64,000 nt of DNA, taken from positions 1 to 64,000 of the forward strand of contig JABDMH010000106.1 in assembly GCA_013001595.1 (NCBI GenBank). Reading direction: 5' to 3'. Under the pieces are notes generated by a model. That model saw only the letters and a program-made list of their open reading frames with translations. It did no database searches and was not told the DNA's origin. The translations under genes and the position numbers were made by a program. This document shows, one piece after another, positions 1 through 9,234 of the stretch. Positions within the stretch are counted from its first letter, which is position 1. Every line of letters begins with the position of its first letter. Origin of the DNA: Saprospiraceae bacterium. Its GTDB lineage: Bacteria; Bacteroidota; Bacteroidia; Chitinophagales; Saprospiraceae.

Positions 1-1
1 C

Positions 2-1078
2 CCCTATGGTGGTAATCTTGCCTTTGGTTTTGCTCCCAGCTCAGCCAGCAATCCCGCGCTTGGATGGGAGACCACAACTTCACTGAACTTCGGTATTGAT
101 TTTGGATTTTGGGAAAACCGGATATACGGCTCCTTCGATATCTATCGAAATAGAACGACCGACCTTCTATTGGATGTGCCACTTCCTGCCATCACTGGCC
201 TCATCAATCCCACTACCCTCAATAGTGGCGAATTGGAAAATCGAGGCTGGGAATTTGAGCTAAGTAGTGTAAATGTGCGAACGCCAAATCTGAAATGGTC
301 TACCAATTTTAACTTGACTCATAACGAAAATGAGGTATTAAAGCTTGGTTTTGGCCTGTCGAATATCGTTGGTCTACAGCGGAATATTTCAACCAATATT
401 ACGCTGCCGGGCTACCCCATTGCCAGCTACTACTTTTATGAAACCGATGGGCTGCTCACCGATGTAAGTACCGAACCCATCGCACCAAACCAAGCAGTGG
501 GCCAGCCGAAAATAGTGGATCAGAATGGTGATGGTGAAATCACAGCAGATGATCGAAAAATCATGGATGACAATAGTCCGGGTTACATCTGGGGATTGAG
601 GAACAGTATTGAGTATAAAAATTTTGATTTTAGTTTTCTGATCAACGGTGTTCATGACTTACAGACATACTTTTTCCTGGGTCGATATATTGATAAAGCA
701 GATAATAGACGTAATCAAACCACGAACTGGGCCAATGGCTACCGTGGTGAGAATTCTCCTGGCAATGGTGATGCATATTATCCTTTTGGAGCTCCCCTAC
801 CCACGTTCACCGATCGTTGGCTTTATGCTGGAGATTATATCCGAGTGAAAAATATCACTTTGGGTTACACCTTGCCTCCTTCGGCTTTAGCTAAGGTTGG
901 TGTGACTAAGTTGAGAATTTTCAGCACAGCTGATAATTTATTCAATTTCACAGATTATCCTGGAGGCAATCCTGAGACGAATAATTATAATAGTGGAGAC
1001 CCGCTGTCGCAAGGTAGCGACTATGGTACTTATCCTTTGTCCCGAACTTTTGTCTTTGGTGTTAATGTCAGTTTTTAA
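2..1078 (+). CDS. SusC/RagA-type TonB-dependent outer-membrane receptor, C-terminal part
   Basis: About 358 C-terminal residues of a SusC-like receptor; frame 2 is open from the first complete codon, so the true start lies before the window. The visible part is beta-barrel sequence: alternating polar and aromatic strands, a conserved run LRIFSTADNLFNFTDYPGGNPE-like near the end (about 45 residues from the stop), and a terminal Phe (GVNVSF) as expected for BamA-dependent insertion. SusC proteins import oligosaccharides or peptides through the outer membrane with TonB energy. SusD follows 18 bases downstream, which confirms the pair. Substrate cannot be told from this end. Confidence 0.95.
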   Translation, partial: PYGGNLAFGFAPSSASNPALGWETTTSLNFGIDFGFWENRIYGSFDIYRNRTTDLLLDVPLPAITGLINPTTLNSGELENRGWEFELSSVNVRTPNLKWSTNFNLTHNENEVLKLGFGLSNIVGLQRNISTNITLPGYPIASYYFYETDGLLTDVSTEPIAPNQAVGQPKIVDQNGDGEITADDRKIMDDNSPGYIWGLRNSIEYKNFDFSFLINGVHDLQTYFFLGRYIDKADNRRNQTTNWANGYRGENSPGNGDAYYPFGAPLPTFTDRWLYAGDYIRVKNITLGYTLPPSALAKVGVTKLRIFSTADNLFNFTDYPGGNPETNNYNSGDPLSQGSDYGTYPLSRTFVFGVNVSF

Positions 1079-1096
1079 TTTAAATAACAGTCAGTT

Positions 1097-2551
1097 ATGA
1101 AACATAAAATATATATAGGAGCATTTTGGATCGCATGCCTAATGCTTACTAGTTGCGAAAAGGAACTGGACCTGGCACCGATTTCTTCGTTGACCAGTGG
1201 AAACTTCTACCAAACAGAAAAGCATATTGAGGAGGCACTCACTGCTGTATACGACAGGGCACAGGATTTTTTCCCAGCAGATGTAAGTTATTTGACCATT
1301 CCACGATCGGATAATACACCACAGGTGGGACTTAAATTGGATGATCTTGAAGGCAACATATCACGTTTTAATGAGACACCATCTAGTCCGAATGTACGAC
1401 AAGCTTGGGAACGAGGTTACAATTTGATATCTCGAGCCAATATTGTCATAGAACAAGCTGAAGAGGTTGAATTTACTGACCAGGCCAAGAAACAAAGCCT
1501 GATCGATCAAGCACGCTTCTTACGTGCTATGGCGTATTTTGATATGATACGCCTATTTGGAGATGTTCCCTTTATCACCGAATCAGTAGGCTTGGAAGAA
1601 AGCTTCACGATTCCGCGTACACCTTCCAATCAGATTTACGACTTTATCAAATCTGAGTTTGAAGCCTTGTCGTCAAATAGTGCATTACCGACTAAAGATA
1701 AGACTGGTGTGCCCACCAAGTTTGCCGCCAGTGGGCTAGCGGCTCGAGTTTACATGACTTTGGGAGATTTCGGTAAGGCCAAACAGCATCTGGAAAGCAT
1801 TATCAATAGTGGAGAATATCAGACTTTCGATGATTGGAGTGATCTTTGGAAAGATGCCAATGATAATGGGCCGCATGCCATTTTTCAGATACAATTTGTG
1901 TCTAGCGTGACCGGTGAGGGAAATTCACTACCGAATCGTTGGGGCCCACGTAATCCTTCACCAGTCAATTTACCTTTTGGTGGTTCAGACCGTGATTTAT
2001 TTGCCTCTGAAGATTTATGGAATGCCTTCAGTGAGAATGACCTAAGAAGGGATTTGACATTGCAGAATGGATTTGTAAGTATCGATGATGGTACTTTTCG
2101 AGATGGCATCATCTGGTTGACGAAATTCTTAATTCAGAATGATGCCCCAGCATTCCAGCAGTGGGAGATCAATTGGACCGTGATGCGTTACACCGATGTT
2201 TTGATGATGTATGCAGAAATCCTTAATCAGGAGAGCTATCCAAATAATGAAGCACTTGATATATTAAATATGGTGCGAACACGGGCAGGCCTAGATGCGA
2301 TGGATTTCACTGTGCTGAATTCGCAGGATGCATTTTTCGATGAATTATTGCATCAACGCCGTCTTGAATTTGCATATGAGGGACTGCGATGGTTTGACTT
2401 AAATCGTACTGGAAAAGATATGGAGATATTGAGTGAATTTGCATCAAATGAATTTCCATACCATGAGAGTCGACGTCTGATGCCAATTCCGACGCAGGAA
2501 CTGGATAAGGTCAGTGACCAAAACATTCTATGGCAGAATCCCGGGTACTAG
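1097..2551 (+). CDS. SusD/RagB-family nutrient-binding outer-membrane lipoprotein
   Basis: 484 residues, usual SusD length. The N-terminus is a lipoprotein signal with lipobox LTSC (Cys20), so the mature protein is lipid-anchored and, in this family, surface-exposed as the lid of the SusC barrel. Typical SusD landmarks are visible: an N-terminal TPR-like segment (RARFLRAMAYFDMIRLFGDVP), the C-terminal RRLEFAYEGLRWFDLNR block and a final IPTQELDKVSDQNILWQNPGY-like ending. It is translated from the same mRNA as the upstream SusC gene and the pair ends at a strong terminator. No glycoside hydrolase adjoins, so a polysaccharide substrate is not indicated. Confidence 0.95.
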   Translation: MKHKIYIGAFWIACLMLTSCEKELDLAPISSLTSGNFYQTEKHIEEALTAVYDRAQDFFPADVSYLTIPRSDNTPQVGLKLDDLEGNISRFNETPSSPNVRQAWERGYNLISRANIVIEQAEEVEFTDQAKKQSLIDQARFLRAMAYFDMIRLFGDVPFITESVGLEESFTIPRTPSNQIYDFIKSEFEALSSNSALPTKDKTGVPTKFAASGLAARVYMTLGDFGKAKQHLESIINSGEYQTFDDWSDLWKDANDNGPHAIFQIQFVSSVTGEGNSLPNRWGPRNPSPVNLPFGGSDRDLFASEDLWNAFSENDLRRDLTLQNGFVSIDDGTFRDGIIWLTKFLIQNDAPAFQQWEINWTVMRYTDVLMMYAEILNQESYPNNEALDILNMVRTRAGLDAMDFTVLNSQDAFFDELLHQRRLEFAYEGLRWFDLNRTGKDMEILSEFASNEFPYHESRRLMPIPTQELDKVSDQNILWQNPGY

Positions 2552-2569
2552 CCAAATTATAGATTTTCA

Positions 2570-2602
2570 ATGAAGGCCCGTATCAGCGGGCCTTCATTTT
2601 TA
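2570..2602 (+). terminator. Rho-independent terminator after susCD
   Basis: An 11-bp perfect stem (ATGAAGGCCCG pairing with CGGGCCTTCAT) with a 6-base loop is followed by TTTTAT. It lies 19 bases after the SusD stop codon. Confidence 0.9.
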
Positions 2603-2676
2603 TGGGTATGTCCTCGGTGCTCCACAAACTTCTCAATTATTGAGTTCATTTTTCATGCTGATAAAACCGGATTTAC

Positions 2677-3561
2677 ATGATACTTTTCCACAGGTCAGCC
2701 AGCATCGTGTTTTTTATGATTTTTCTGCTGTCAATCATAATGACTAATGGTCAAGATGCGTCCAACCGCGTTCTTTTTTTAGGGAATAGTGTTTTCTACA
2801 GTCGAGGCGGTTTATGCCCTACCTTCGAAGGATTCTGTAGGCAGGCCGGACTCGATTATCAGGCTGTTAGTCAATGGAAAAAGCCGTCCAGCCCTCACGG
2901 AATAGAGTTCTTGGATCATGGGCGAATCCCCTTGAACTTACCCGAGGTTGCCGCAGATCGAAGCATTCATGATTTGATTCGTTTAGGAAATTTTGACTTT
3001 GTTATTCTTGAAGCTAGGCGAGTTGGGTACTTGCTTCCAGCTCATGTTGATCTCCCAGAAAGTCGTGGTAAGCACATACCTTACAGGCAGAACTTTGAGG
3101 CCTTGAGTTCACTTCATCGTACGATTGTCAATTCTGGTGGCCAGATGGTGCTTTATATGCACCCTGGTGCGCACAATGCATTAGATATAAAGCATCCTGT
3201 TGCCCAGGTTTACCAAAGGCTCCATATTGATCTCGAAAAAAAAGAAATCGATGGTAAGGAACATGAAGTTATTTTGGTTCCTGCGATGCTGTTATGGCTT
3301 GATGCCTTACACCAATATGGAGAAGATGGATGGTATGCAGATTTAAATCACGGTAATGCCCTTGCCCGCTATGCCAGTGCGTGCATGCTTTTCACCTACA
3401 TAACTGGTGTCGATCCACGTAAAAATGATTTCAATAAACTCACAGAATTAACGCCTGCATGGCATGGAATTCCAGGTATGTCTAACCTAGTTGCTAAAGA
3501 TGATGATGCAAATTGGATTAAAGATCAAGTATGGCTTTACTATTTGACCAGACCGCGCTAA
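2677..3561 (+). CDS. Secreted SGNH-hydrolase-like protein with a GNS instead of GDS motif
   Basis: 294 residues with a Sec signal peptide (hydrophobic 9-23, then NGQ). Residues 32-38 read VLFLGNS, the position of the GDS block of SGNH/GDSL esterases with Asn replacing Asp; Ser38 would be the nucleophile. Near the C-terminus ADLNH gives Asp222 and His225 in the DxxH spacing of the family, followed by an Ala-rich helix and ITG, as in DUF4886-type SGNH proteins. It may be a carbohydrate esterase or a related secreted hydrolase. It stands alone behind the susCD terminator. The fold is inferred from motifs only; substrate unknown. Confidence 0.6.
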   Translation: MILFHRSASIVFFMIFLLSIIMTNGQDASNRVLFLGNSVFYSRGGLCPTFEGFCRQAGLDYQAVSQWKKPSSPHGIEFLDHGRIPLNLPEVAADRSIHDLIRLGNFDFVILEARRVGYLLPAHVDLPESRGKHIPYRQNFEALSSLHRTIVNSGGQMVLYMHPGAHNALDIKHPVAQVYQRLHIDLEKKEIDGKEHEVILVPAMLLWLDALHQYGEDGWYADLNHGNALARYASACMLFTYITGVDPRKNDFNKLTELTPAWHGIPGMSNLVAKDDDANWIKDQVWLYYLTRPR

Positions 3562-3689
3562 TGGGAATCTAGCATTAAAGGAATTTATGAAATCGTTCTG
3601 GTCTATTTTATGATGCTTGCAGGTCGAATAGAGATTCGAAACTTCTATGGTGAGATCACATATAGCTAACTGGATTGAGAAGGAGGATG

Positions 3690-4181
3690 TCAAAGCCCAG
3701 CGGTCATTTTACCCAGCTCAATCTTTTCGGCTTGGGAGAAATTTACTTCTCGGACTTGAGTCATGTCCACCCACAAATATTTATAGCCACCTGTAAAACT
3801 CAAGAAGCGCATGCGCCGCCTAAGTGCCCTCAATTCTTTGGCAGTGGCTGTCCGCTGCACTCCGAGATTCCCATAAAGCTTGATGGCAGGGTAGGAGCTG
3901 AATTTTATACTTAGTAGAGACTTAATCCAGAACACCTTACTACTATACACAGCCAGTACACATATACGGCTGTTCTCAATCGCAGACCTTGGCAGCTTGC
4001 TTGGAAATTTCTCAAAGTAAAACCCACTAGTTTGATCTTTATCGAGAAATAGAGTTCCGATCGGCGTGTTCGTTGGTTCACCATCGGCAGAAATGCTGGC
4101 AATGGCTACATGTAAACTGGAGCCGAAACTATTGCTGAAGTGACGCCGGATCTTCTGCCAATCTTCTACAATATCAAGCAT
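3690..4181 (-). CDS. Pyridoxamine 5'-phosphate oxidase-like FMN-binding protein
   Basis: 163 residues from the ATG at 4181. The frame is open to an earlier ATG at 4262, but that codon lies inside the groEL terminator, so the shorter form starting MLDIVEDWQKI is preferred. The sequence fits the split-barrel flavin fold: HVAIASISADGEPTNTPIGTLFL early, then a central strand pair around ENSRICVLAVYS and the ending KYLWVDMTQVREVNF. Members of this family reduce or bind flavin and F420-type cofactors; no specific reaction can be assigned. It reads away from groEL on the same strand, but the terminator between them makes it a separate unit. Confidence 0.65.
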   Translation of the reverse strand: MLDIVEDWQKIRRHFSNSFGSSLHVAIASISADGEPTNTPIGTLFLDKDQTSGFYFEKFPSKLPRSAIENSRICVLAVYSSKVFWIKSLLSIKFSSYPAIKLYGNLGVQRTATAKELRALRRRMRFLSFTGGYKYLWVDMTQVREVNFSQAEKIELGKMTAGL

Positions 4182-4229
4182 ATGATTTTGAACAACTTTT
4201 AGATACTGAAGGACGTGAAAATCGACAGC

Positions 4230-4270
4230 AAAAAAAAATCCCGTGCTCTCGGAAGAGAACACGGGATTTT
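4230..4270 (-). terminator. Rho-independent terminator of groES-groEL
   Basis: Stem ATCCCGTG/CACGGGAT (4238-4267) extended by a CTCT/AGAG-like inner part; on the minus strand it is followed by nine T. It sits about 25 bases after the groEL stop. Confidence 0.9.
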
Positions 4271-4293
4271 TATAATTCCCTTGGTCACTTGGA

Positions 4294-5943
<1,650 letters not shown>

Positions 5944-5985
5944 TCAATATTTTAGATTATTTAAGGAATATAAAATCTTGTGGAC

Positions 5986-6002
5986 CTGATGAAAATCATC
6001 AG
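5986..6002 (-). other. Small hairpin between groES and groEL
   Basis: CTGATG and CATCAG are separated by five A/T bases, in the 95-base spacer. There is no U tract next to it, so it is not an obvious terminator. It could be an mRNA processing or stability element that adjusts the GroES:GroEL ratio; that role is inference. Confidence 0.35.
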
Positions 6003-6032
6003 ACCAGAGTTTTGAGTTAAGCTTGAACCTAG

Positions 6033-6305
6033 CTATTTATCTAGGATAACAAGAATGTCATCTTCTCGCATGATGAGAAAGTCTTCACCATCGTAAGACA
6101 GCTCCTGGCCTGCATATTTGCCGTAGAGTACTATGTCTCCTTCGGCTACAGTCATCAGATTGCCATCTTTACCGGGTCCTACGGCAACGATTTCTCCTCT
6201 TTGAGGCTTCTCCTTGGCCGTATCGGGAATGATGATCCCTCCTACCGTCTTCTCGTCAGCCGGAGCAGGTTTTACAACTACTCGATCATTGATTGGCTTC
6301 ATCAT
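6033..6305 (-). CDS. groES: 10-kDa co-chaperonin GroES
   Basis: 90 residues. Caps the GroEL ring and closes the folding chamber. The sequence has the full GroES pattern: [21 protein letters not shown] with the mobile loop, [10 protein letters not shown], and the ending [11 protein letters not shown]. The start MMKP offers two ATGs; either is possible. No CIRCE operator (TTAGCACTC-N9-GAGTGCTAA) is seen upstream, so HrcA control is not indicated; instead a -24/-12 promoter lies about 56 bases upstream of the ATG. Confidence 0.98.
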   Translation of the reverse strand: MMKPINDRVVVKPAPADEKTVGGIIIPDTAKEKPQRGEIVAVGPGKDGNLMTVAEGDIVLYGKYAGQELSYDGEDFLIMREDDILVILDK

Positions 6306-6360
6306 ATTGTCTAAATTATTTTAATGTTAGGAAAATTGGTTCAATTTCAATCTTGGTTAC

Positions 6361-6376
6361 AGCACTTCTTATGCCA
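6361..6376 (-). promoter_or_regulatory. Candidate sigma54 (-24/-12) promoter of groES-groEL
   Basis: The minus strand reads TGGCATAAGAAGTGCT. Compared with TGGCAC-N5-TTGC(A/T), only two positions differ and the GG and GC pairs are exactly 10 bases apart, as RpoN requires. Predicted transcription start is near 6350, giving a 45-base leader to groES. No TAnnTTTG element is seen in this interval. Confidence 0.6.
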
Positions 6377-6440
6377 GTCGCATTTTTCTGTCATTATTGC
6401 AGTATATCCTCTGAGATCCCAACAGAACCTGCTCATTCAT

Positions 6441-6475
6441 TGTCATTTCCTGTCAGTTTTCTTGCCATTTTGACA
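6441..6475. promoter_or_regulatory. Repeated TGTCA/TGCCA/TGACA boxes upstream of the groES promoter
   Basis: On the plus strand TGTCA occurs at 6441 and 6451, TGCCA at 6463 and TGACA at 6471, spaced 8-12 bases (about one helical turn). They lie roughly 90-125 bases upstream of the predicted groES start, the usual place for activator sites of sigma54 promoters. Further single copies occur at 6372 and 6389. Binding protein unknown. Confidence 0.45.
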
Positions 6476-6488
6476 CAAACAGACAGAT

Positions 6489-6525
6489 GAAAAAAACCTG
6501 ATGAATCATTATCATCAGGTTTTTC
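6489..6525 (-). terminator. Terminator of the miaB-secG operon
   Basis: A perfect 10-bp stem AACCTGATGA/TCATCAGGTT (6495-6521) with a 7-base loop. T runs flank both sides, so it could work in both directions. It lies 25 bases after the secG stop and separates secG from the groES promoter. Confidence 0.85.
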
Positions 6526-6545
6526 TTTACCCTATTTATCTGGGA

Positions 6546-6806
6546 TTATTCTGAAATTAGACTTTCCGCGCCACCCGATGTTCCAACCATCAGGGTAGTA
6601 ATGATACAAAGCGTGAAGAGCGCGATGGCCAAGCCCCAGGTGATCTTTTCAATGAAGTCAGTGGATTTAGCAGCGCCAAACATTTGATTGGCACTTTGTC
6701 CTCCAAAAGTAGAATCAACTCCACCTCCTTTTGGGTTTTGGATAAGGACCACCGCCATCAGCAATAAACTGACTATGGCGATCAAAAAGGTCATAAAAGT
6801 TACCAT
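6546..6806 (-). CDS. secG: Preprotein translocase subunit SecG
   Basis: 86 residues with two membrane segments (about 4-22 and 54-74) joined by the conserved cytoplasmic loop VLIQNPKGGGVDSTFGG. It is the small accessory subunit of the SecYEG channel. An in-frame ATG four codons later (MTFLIAI) is an equally plausible start. The gene directly abuts the upstream coding sequence, so translation is probably coupled. It is the last gene before the operon terminator. Confidence 0.95.
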   Translation of the reverse strand: MVTFMTFLIAIVSLLLMAVVLIQNPKGGGVDSTFGGQSANQMFGAAKSTDFIEKITWGLAIALFTLCIITTLMVGTSGGAESLISE

Positions 6807-8708
6807 CTATCTCTTGTTTTTTTGCAACTCTGCAATTTTCTGCGCAAAGAAAACACTTTTTTCGGGAATTATCAAGCGCAGTTTCTCATACATCTGGATG
6901 GCTCGTTTCTTATGCCCCTGCTTGGCCAATAACTCGGCCAGGGCTTCCGATACCAATGCTTCATCAGGTAACAAACTATCCTTTTTCCAAGATTTCTTTT
7001 TCTTCTTCTTGCGTTTTTTCTTCTTTTTCTCTCTTTTCTTCTTGGCTTTTTTAGCATCTTCTTCCATGAAGAACAACGCTGATTTTCCCTTCTTCTTTTT
7101 CTTCTTCTTGCGTTTTTTCTTTTTCTTTTTCTTTTTCTTGGTCTCCTGCTCGAGGTCATGATATCCCTCTGAAGGAGCATTGCCCAAACTCTGTAACCAA
7201 GCTATAAATGGGCTATCGATGTCCTCATCGCCAATTGGCTTGAGGCTTTCTTCATCTAAAATGAGTTGACCTTGTTCATCTTCATCTGGTTCTGCTAGCC
7301 CATCTCCGCCTTTAGTGGTAGCTTCTTCAAGTGGTACTTCGACGTCCAGAGATTCAGAAATGAGACTTGGCCGGTCTGTGAAAGTGGTGAGGTCTCCAGG
7401 ATCCCAAAACATGGCATCAATTTCAGCAAAATCTAGGCTTGATGTATTGAAGTCATGGGGTTCGCTATCTGCTGAGTCAGACATCGAGACTGCTTCTAAT
7501 GGCACATCAGGAGAAGCTTCTACTTTATCAAGTGGAACTTCAAAAATGGACAATTCAACCGGATTCCACAAGTAAGCTGGTTGCTCATCTTCGATGGAGC
7601 TGGTCACTTCATCTGCCTCCACGACATGGGTTGCAATCCAATTGGTGATGAAGAGTGTTGAGTTCCAAAAAATGGCATCAGGAATCTCCAGCTCAAAGGT
7701 CGCTCGTGCGCCTGAAGTGGAAGCAACTTCTGGATGCCGCTGGTGGAAATCTGATAGGAAAGCATCGGGATTCCAATGGAGCGCATCGGGAATATCCAGT
7801 AGTTTTTCTACCGTTACGGGCTCTGGAGTTGAAATGAATCTTTCTTGGTTGAGAACAGTTAAAAAGGGATCAGCATTCCAAAGGATCGCATCGGGAATGT
7901 CAATTAATTCAACTGCTGGAGTCTCACGCTGCTCATCGATATGGTCAAAATAGGCATTGGAAAAGCTAAAGGCATCCCATAAGTATGCTGCATTATCGTC
8001 ATCAAGTAAATCACCGACTCTAAAATCCACTGTAGCTACCTGATCAGCTGGTTGCCATGAGCGATCTTCCGCACCAATGGCTGGAAGGTCAAAGTGAGAT
8101 GTAGGTTCCTCTTTTTCCTCCTCGGTCCCCAATGCACCAGATTTATCTTCATCATCCAAATGGATGGAGTCTTCGATAGCTGCCTCCTTGACATCGTCAA
8201 CCAAAGTGGTTTCCTCTTGATCTTTTTCAATTAGGTCCGCAAGTTCCTCATCGGAAATCTGCTCTTCCACATCCTCTTGAGCAAAATAGGATACTTGCTC
8301 TTCCGTAGTTTCTTCATGGACAATTGTGGTGTCTTCAGCATCGGAGAAGTCTTCCTGCTGACCTGTAGCTTTTGGCTCTTCAGCATATGCAGGTACATGA
8401 TCTATTTCTTCTTTTTCTACGGGCAGCGGATCATCTTTACGCAGACTTTGTAGTTTGTTCATCCATTCCCCCAGTCGCCGCCGATCAGCGATATAGAGTG
8501 CTGCTTTTTCTAAGAGTTCTTGGTTGACCATCCCTTGGTCCAGGTGGTCTTTTATGGCTATCAATAAATGAAGGTGGGTATTATAGGGGAAGCGATTGCT
8601 TATGTCCTTGAGCTCATTTTTGTCTACTCTCTTTAAGGCATTGGGCTGCCTCAGATAGAATGAGAGTGGTTTACCATGAATGAGCGTTTGCTCCATATTG
8701 CCTTTCAA
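6807..8708 (-). CDS. Acidic repeat protein with poly-lysine tracts and C-terminal TPR-like segment
   Basis: 633 residues (or 629 from the second Met, MEQTLIHGKP). It has no signal peptide. The N-terminal 60 residues look helical; residues about 90-250 are very acidic. The middle carries six degenerate copies of a motif like IPDAxxWNPxxF. Two long lysine/arginine tracts follow, separated by KSALFFMEEDAKKAKK. The last 50 residues (LVSEALAELLAKQGHKKRAIQMYEKL) resemble one TPR unit. The place between secG and lptE is held by poorly conserved proteins in many Bacteroidota. Function unknown. The A-rich lysine codons are a possible site of length variation. Confidence 0.8.
   Translation of the reverse strand: MKGNMEQTLIHGKPLSFYLRQPNALKRVDKNELKDISNRFPYNTHLHLLIAIKDHLDQGMVNQELLEKAALYIADRRRLGEWMNKLQSLRKDDPLPVEKEEIDHVPAYAEEPKATGQQEDFSDAEDTTIVHEETTEEQVSYFAQEDVEEQISDEELADLIEKDQEETTLVDDVKEAAIEDSIHLDDEDKSGALGTEEEKEEPTSHFDLPAIGAEDRSWQPADQVATVDFRVGDLLDDDNAAYLWDAFSFSNAYFDHIDEQRETPAVELIDIPDAILWNADPFLTVLNQERFISTPEPVTVEKLLDIPDALHWNPDAFLSDFHQRHPEVASTSGARATFELEIPDAIFWNSTLFITNWIATHVVEADEVTSSIEDEQPAYLWNPVELSIFEVPLDKVEASPDVPLEAVSMSDSADSEPHDFNTSSLDFAEIDAMFWDPGDLTTFTDRPSLISESLDVEVPLEEATTKGGDGLAEPDEDEQGQLILDEESLKPIGDEDIDSPFIAWLQSLGNAPSEGYHDLEQETKKKKKKKKKRKKKKKKKGKSALFFMEEDAKKAKKKREKKKKKRKKKKKKSWKKDSLLPDEALVSEALAELLAKQGHKKRAIQMYEKLRLIIPEKSVFFAQKIAELQKNKR
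7000..7140 (-). repeat. Direct repeat encoding two lysine-rich tracts
   Basis: A stretch of more than 25 bases built of TTCTTTTTC/TTCTTG/CGTTTTTTC units (plus strand) occurs near 7000 and again near 7095. It encodes two near-identical Lys blocks in the 6807-8708 protein. Low-complexity sequence of this kind is prone to slippage. Confidence 0.8.
7400..8000 (-). repeat. Degenerate protein repeat IPDAxxWNPxxF, six copies
   Basis: Within the 6807-8708 gene, motif copies read AAYLWDAFSF, IPDAILWNADPF, IPDALHWNPDAF, IPDAIFWNSTLF, PAYLWNPVEL and IDAMFWDPGDL. Spacing is roughly 35 residues between the best three. The Trp and following Asn/Asp are invariant. Confidence 0.75.
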
Positions 8709-8712
8709 TTTA

Positions 8713-9225
8713 TTACCAATTTGTAAAAGCTTTATTGAAGATATCCTCAGTTAGCTGAGTAAAGATGACTGTAATGAGACCATCTTGTATATCCAATAAG
8801 TTTTGCTCCCTACTATAATCTTGGAAAAAGGTGAATGTGTTTTCCCAGTTGTTTTCTTCATCTAAGGCATAATCATATTTCATACGAACTGAAATTTCCA
8901 GCCGATTGAACGCAATGGATTCTCCCGGTTGTGGAGCCACCGACGTTACGGAAAATCTCGAAATCTCACCACTAAACTCGATGTCTGGATTAAGGTCACT
9001 GAAATTAAGCCTGGATTCATTAATAAATTTCTGTTTGAGTGCTTCACTGAATTGCTGCCCCAAGTCTGACGGAGCGGTCGGAATCCTGTTTTCCAAGTCG
9101 GTTACATAAAAAGTCTGAGCATCTGCGGGTATAGAAATTCCTTTAAAGGAATAACAGCCGGAGCTGAAAAGCATTCCACTCAACAGTAACCCAAGAAGTG
9201 TGCCTATATGTATCCGTCCTAGCAT
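8713..9225 (-). CDS. lptE: LPS-assembly lipoprotein LptE-like
   Basis: 170 residues with a lipoprotein signal (lipobox FSSGC, Cys24) followed by YSFKG, the typical start of LptE in this phylum. LptE plugs the LptD barrel and helps place lipopolysaccharide in the outer leaflet. The body is weakly conserved, ending ADIF-like helix LTEDIFNKAFTNW. The place between the sigma54 activator and secG is the standard one for LptE in Bacteroidota. It follows the activator by 9 bases, so it is in the same operon. Confidence 0.85.
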   Translation of the reverse strand: MLGRIHIGTLLGLLLSGMLFSSGCYSFKGISIPADAQTFYVTDLENRIPTAPSDLGQQFSEALKQKFINESRLNFSDLNPDIEFSGEISRFSVTSVAPQPGESIAFNRLEISVRMKYDYALDEENNWENTFTFFQDYSREQNLLDIQDGLITVIFTQLTEDIFNKAFTNW

Positions 9226-9234
9226 GGGTAAGGA

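Noticed and set aside
4182-4262. N-terminal extension of the flavin-binding protein ORF to an ATG at 4262
   Set aside because: The extra codons lie inside the groEL terminator hairpin; no family similarity.
6688-7161. Plus-strand ORF rich in Phe
   Set aside because: Shadow of the poly-lysine codons on the other strand.
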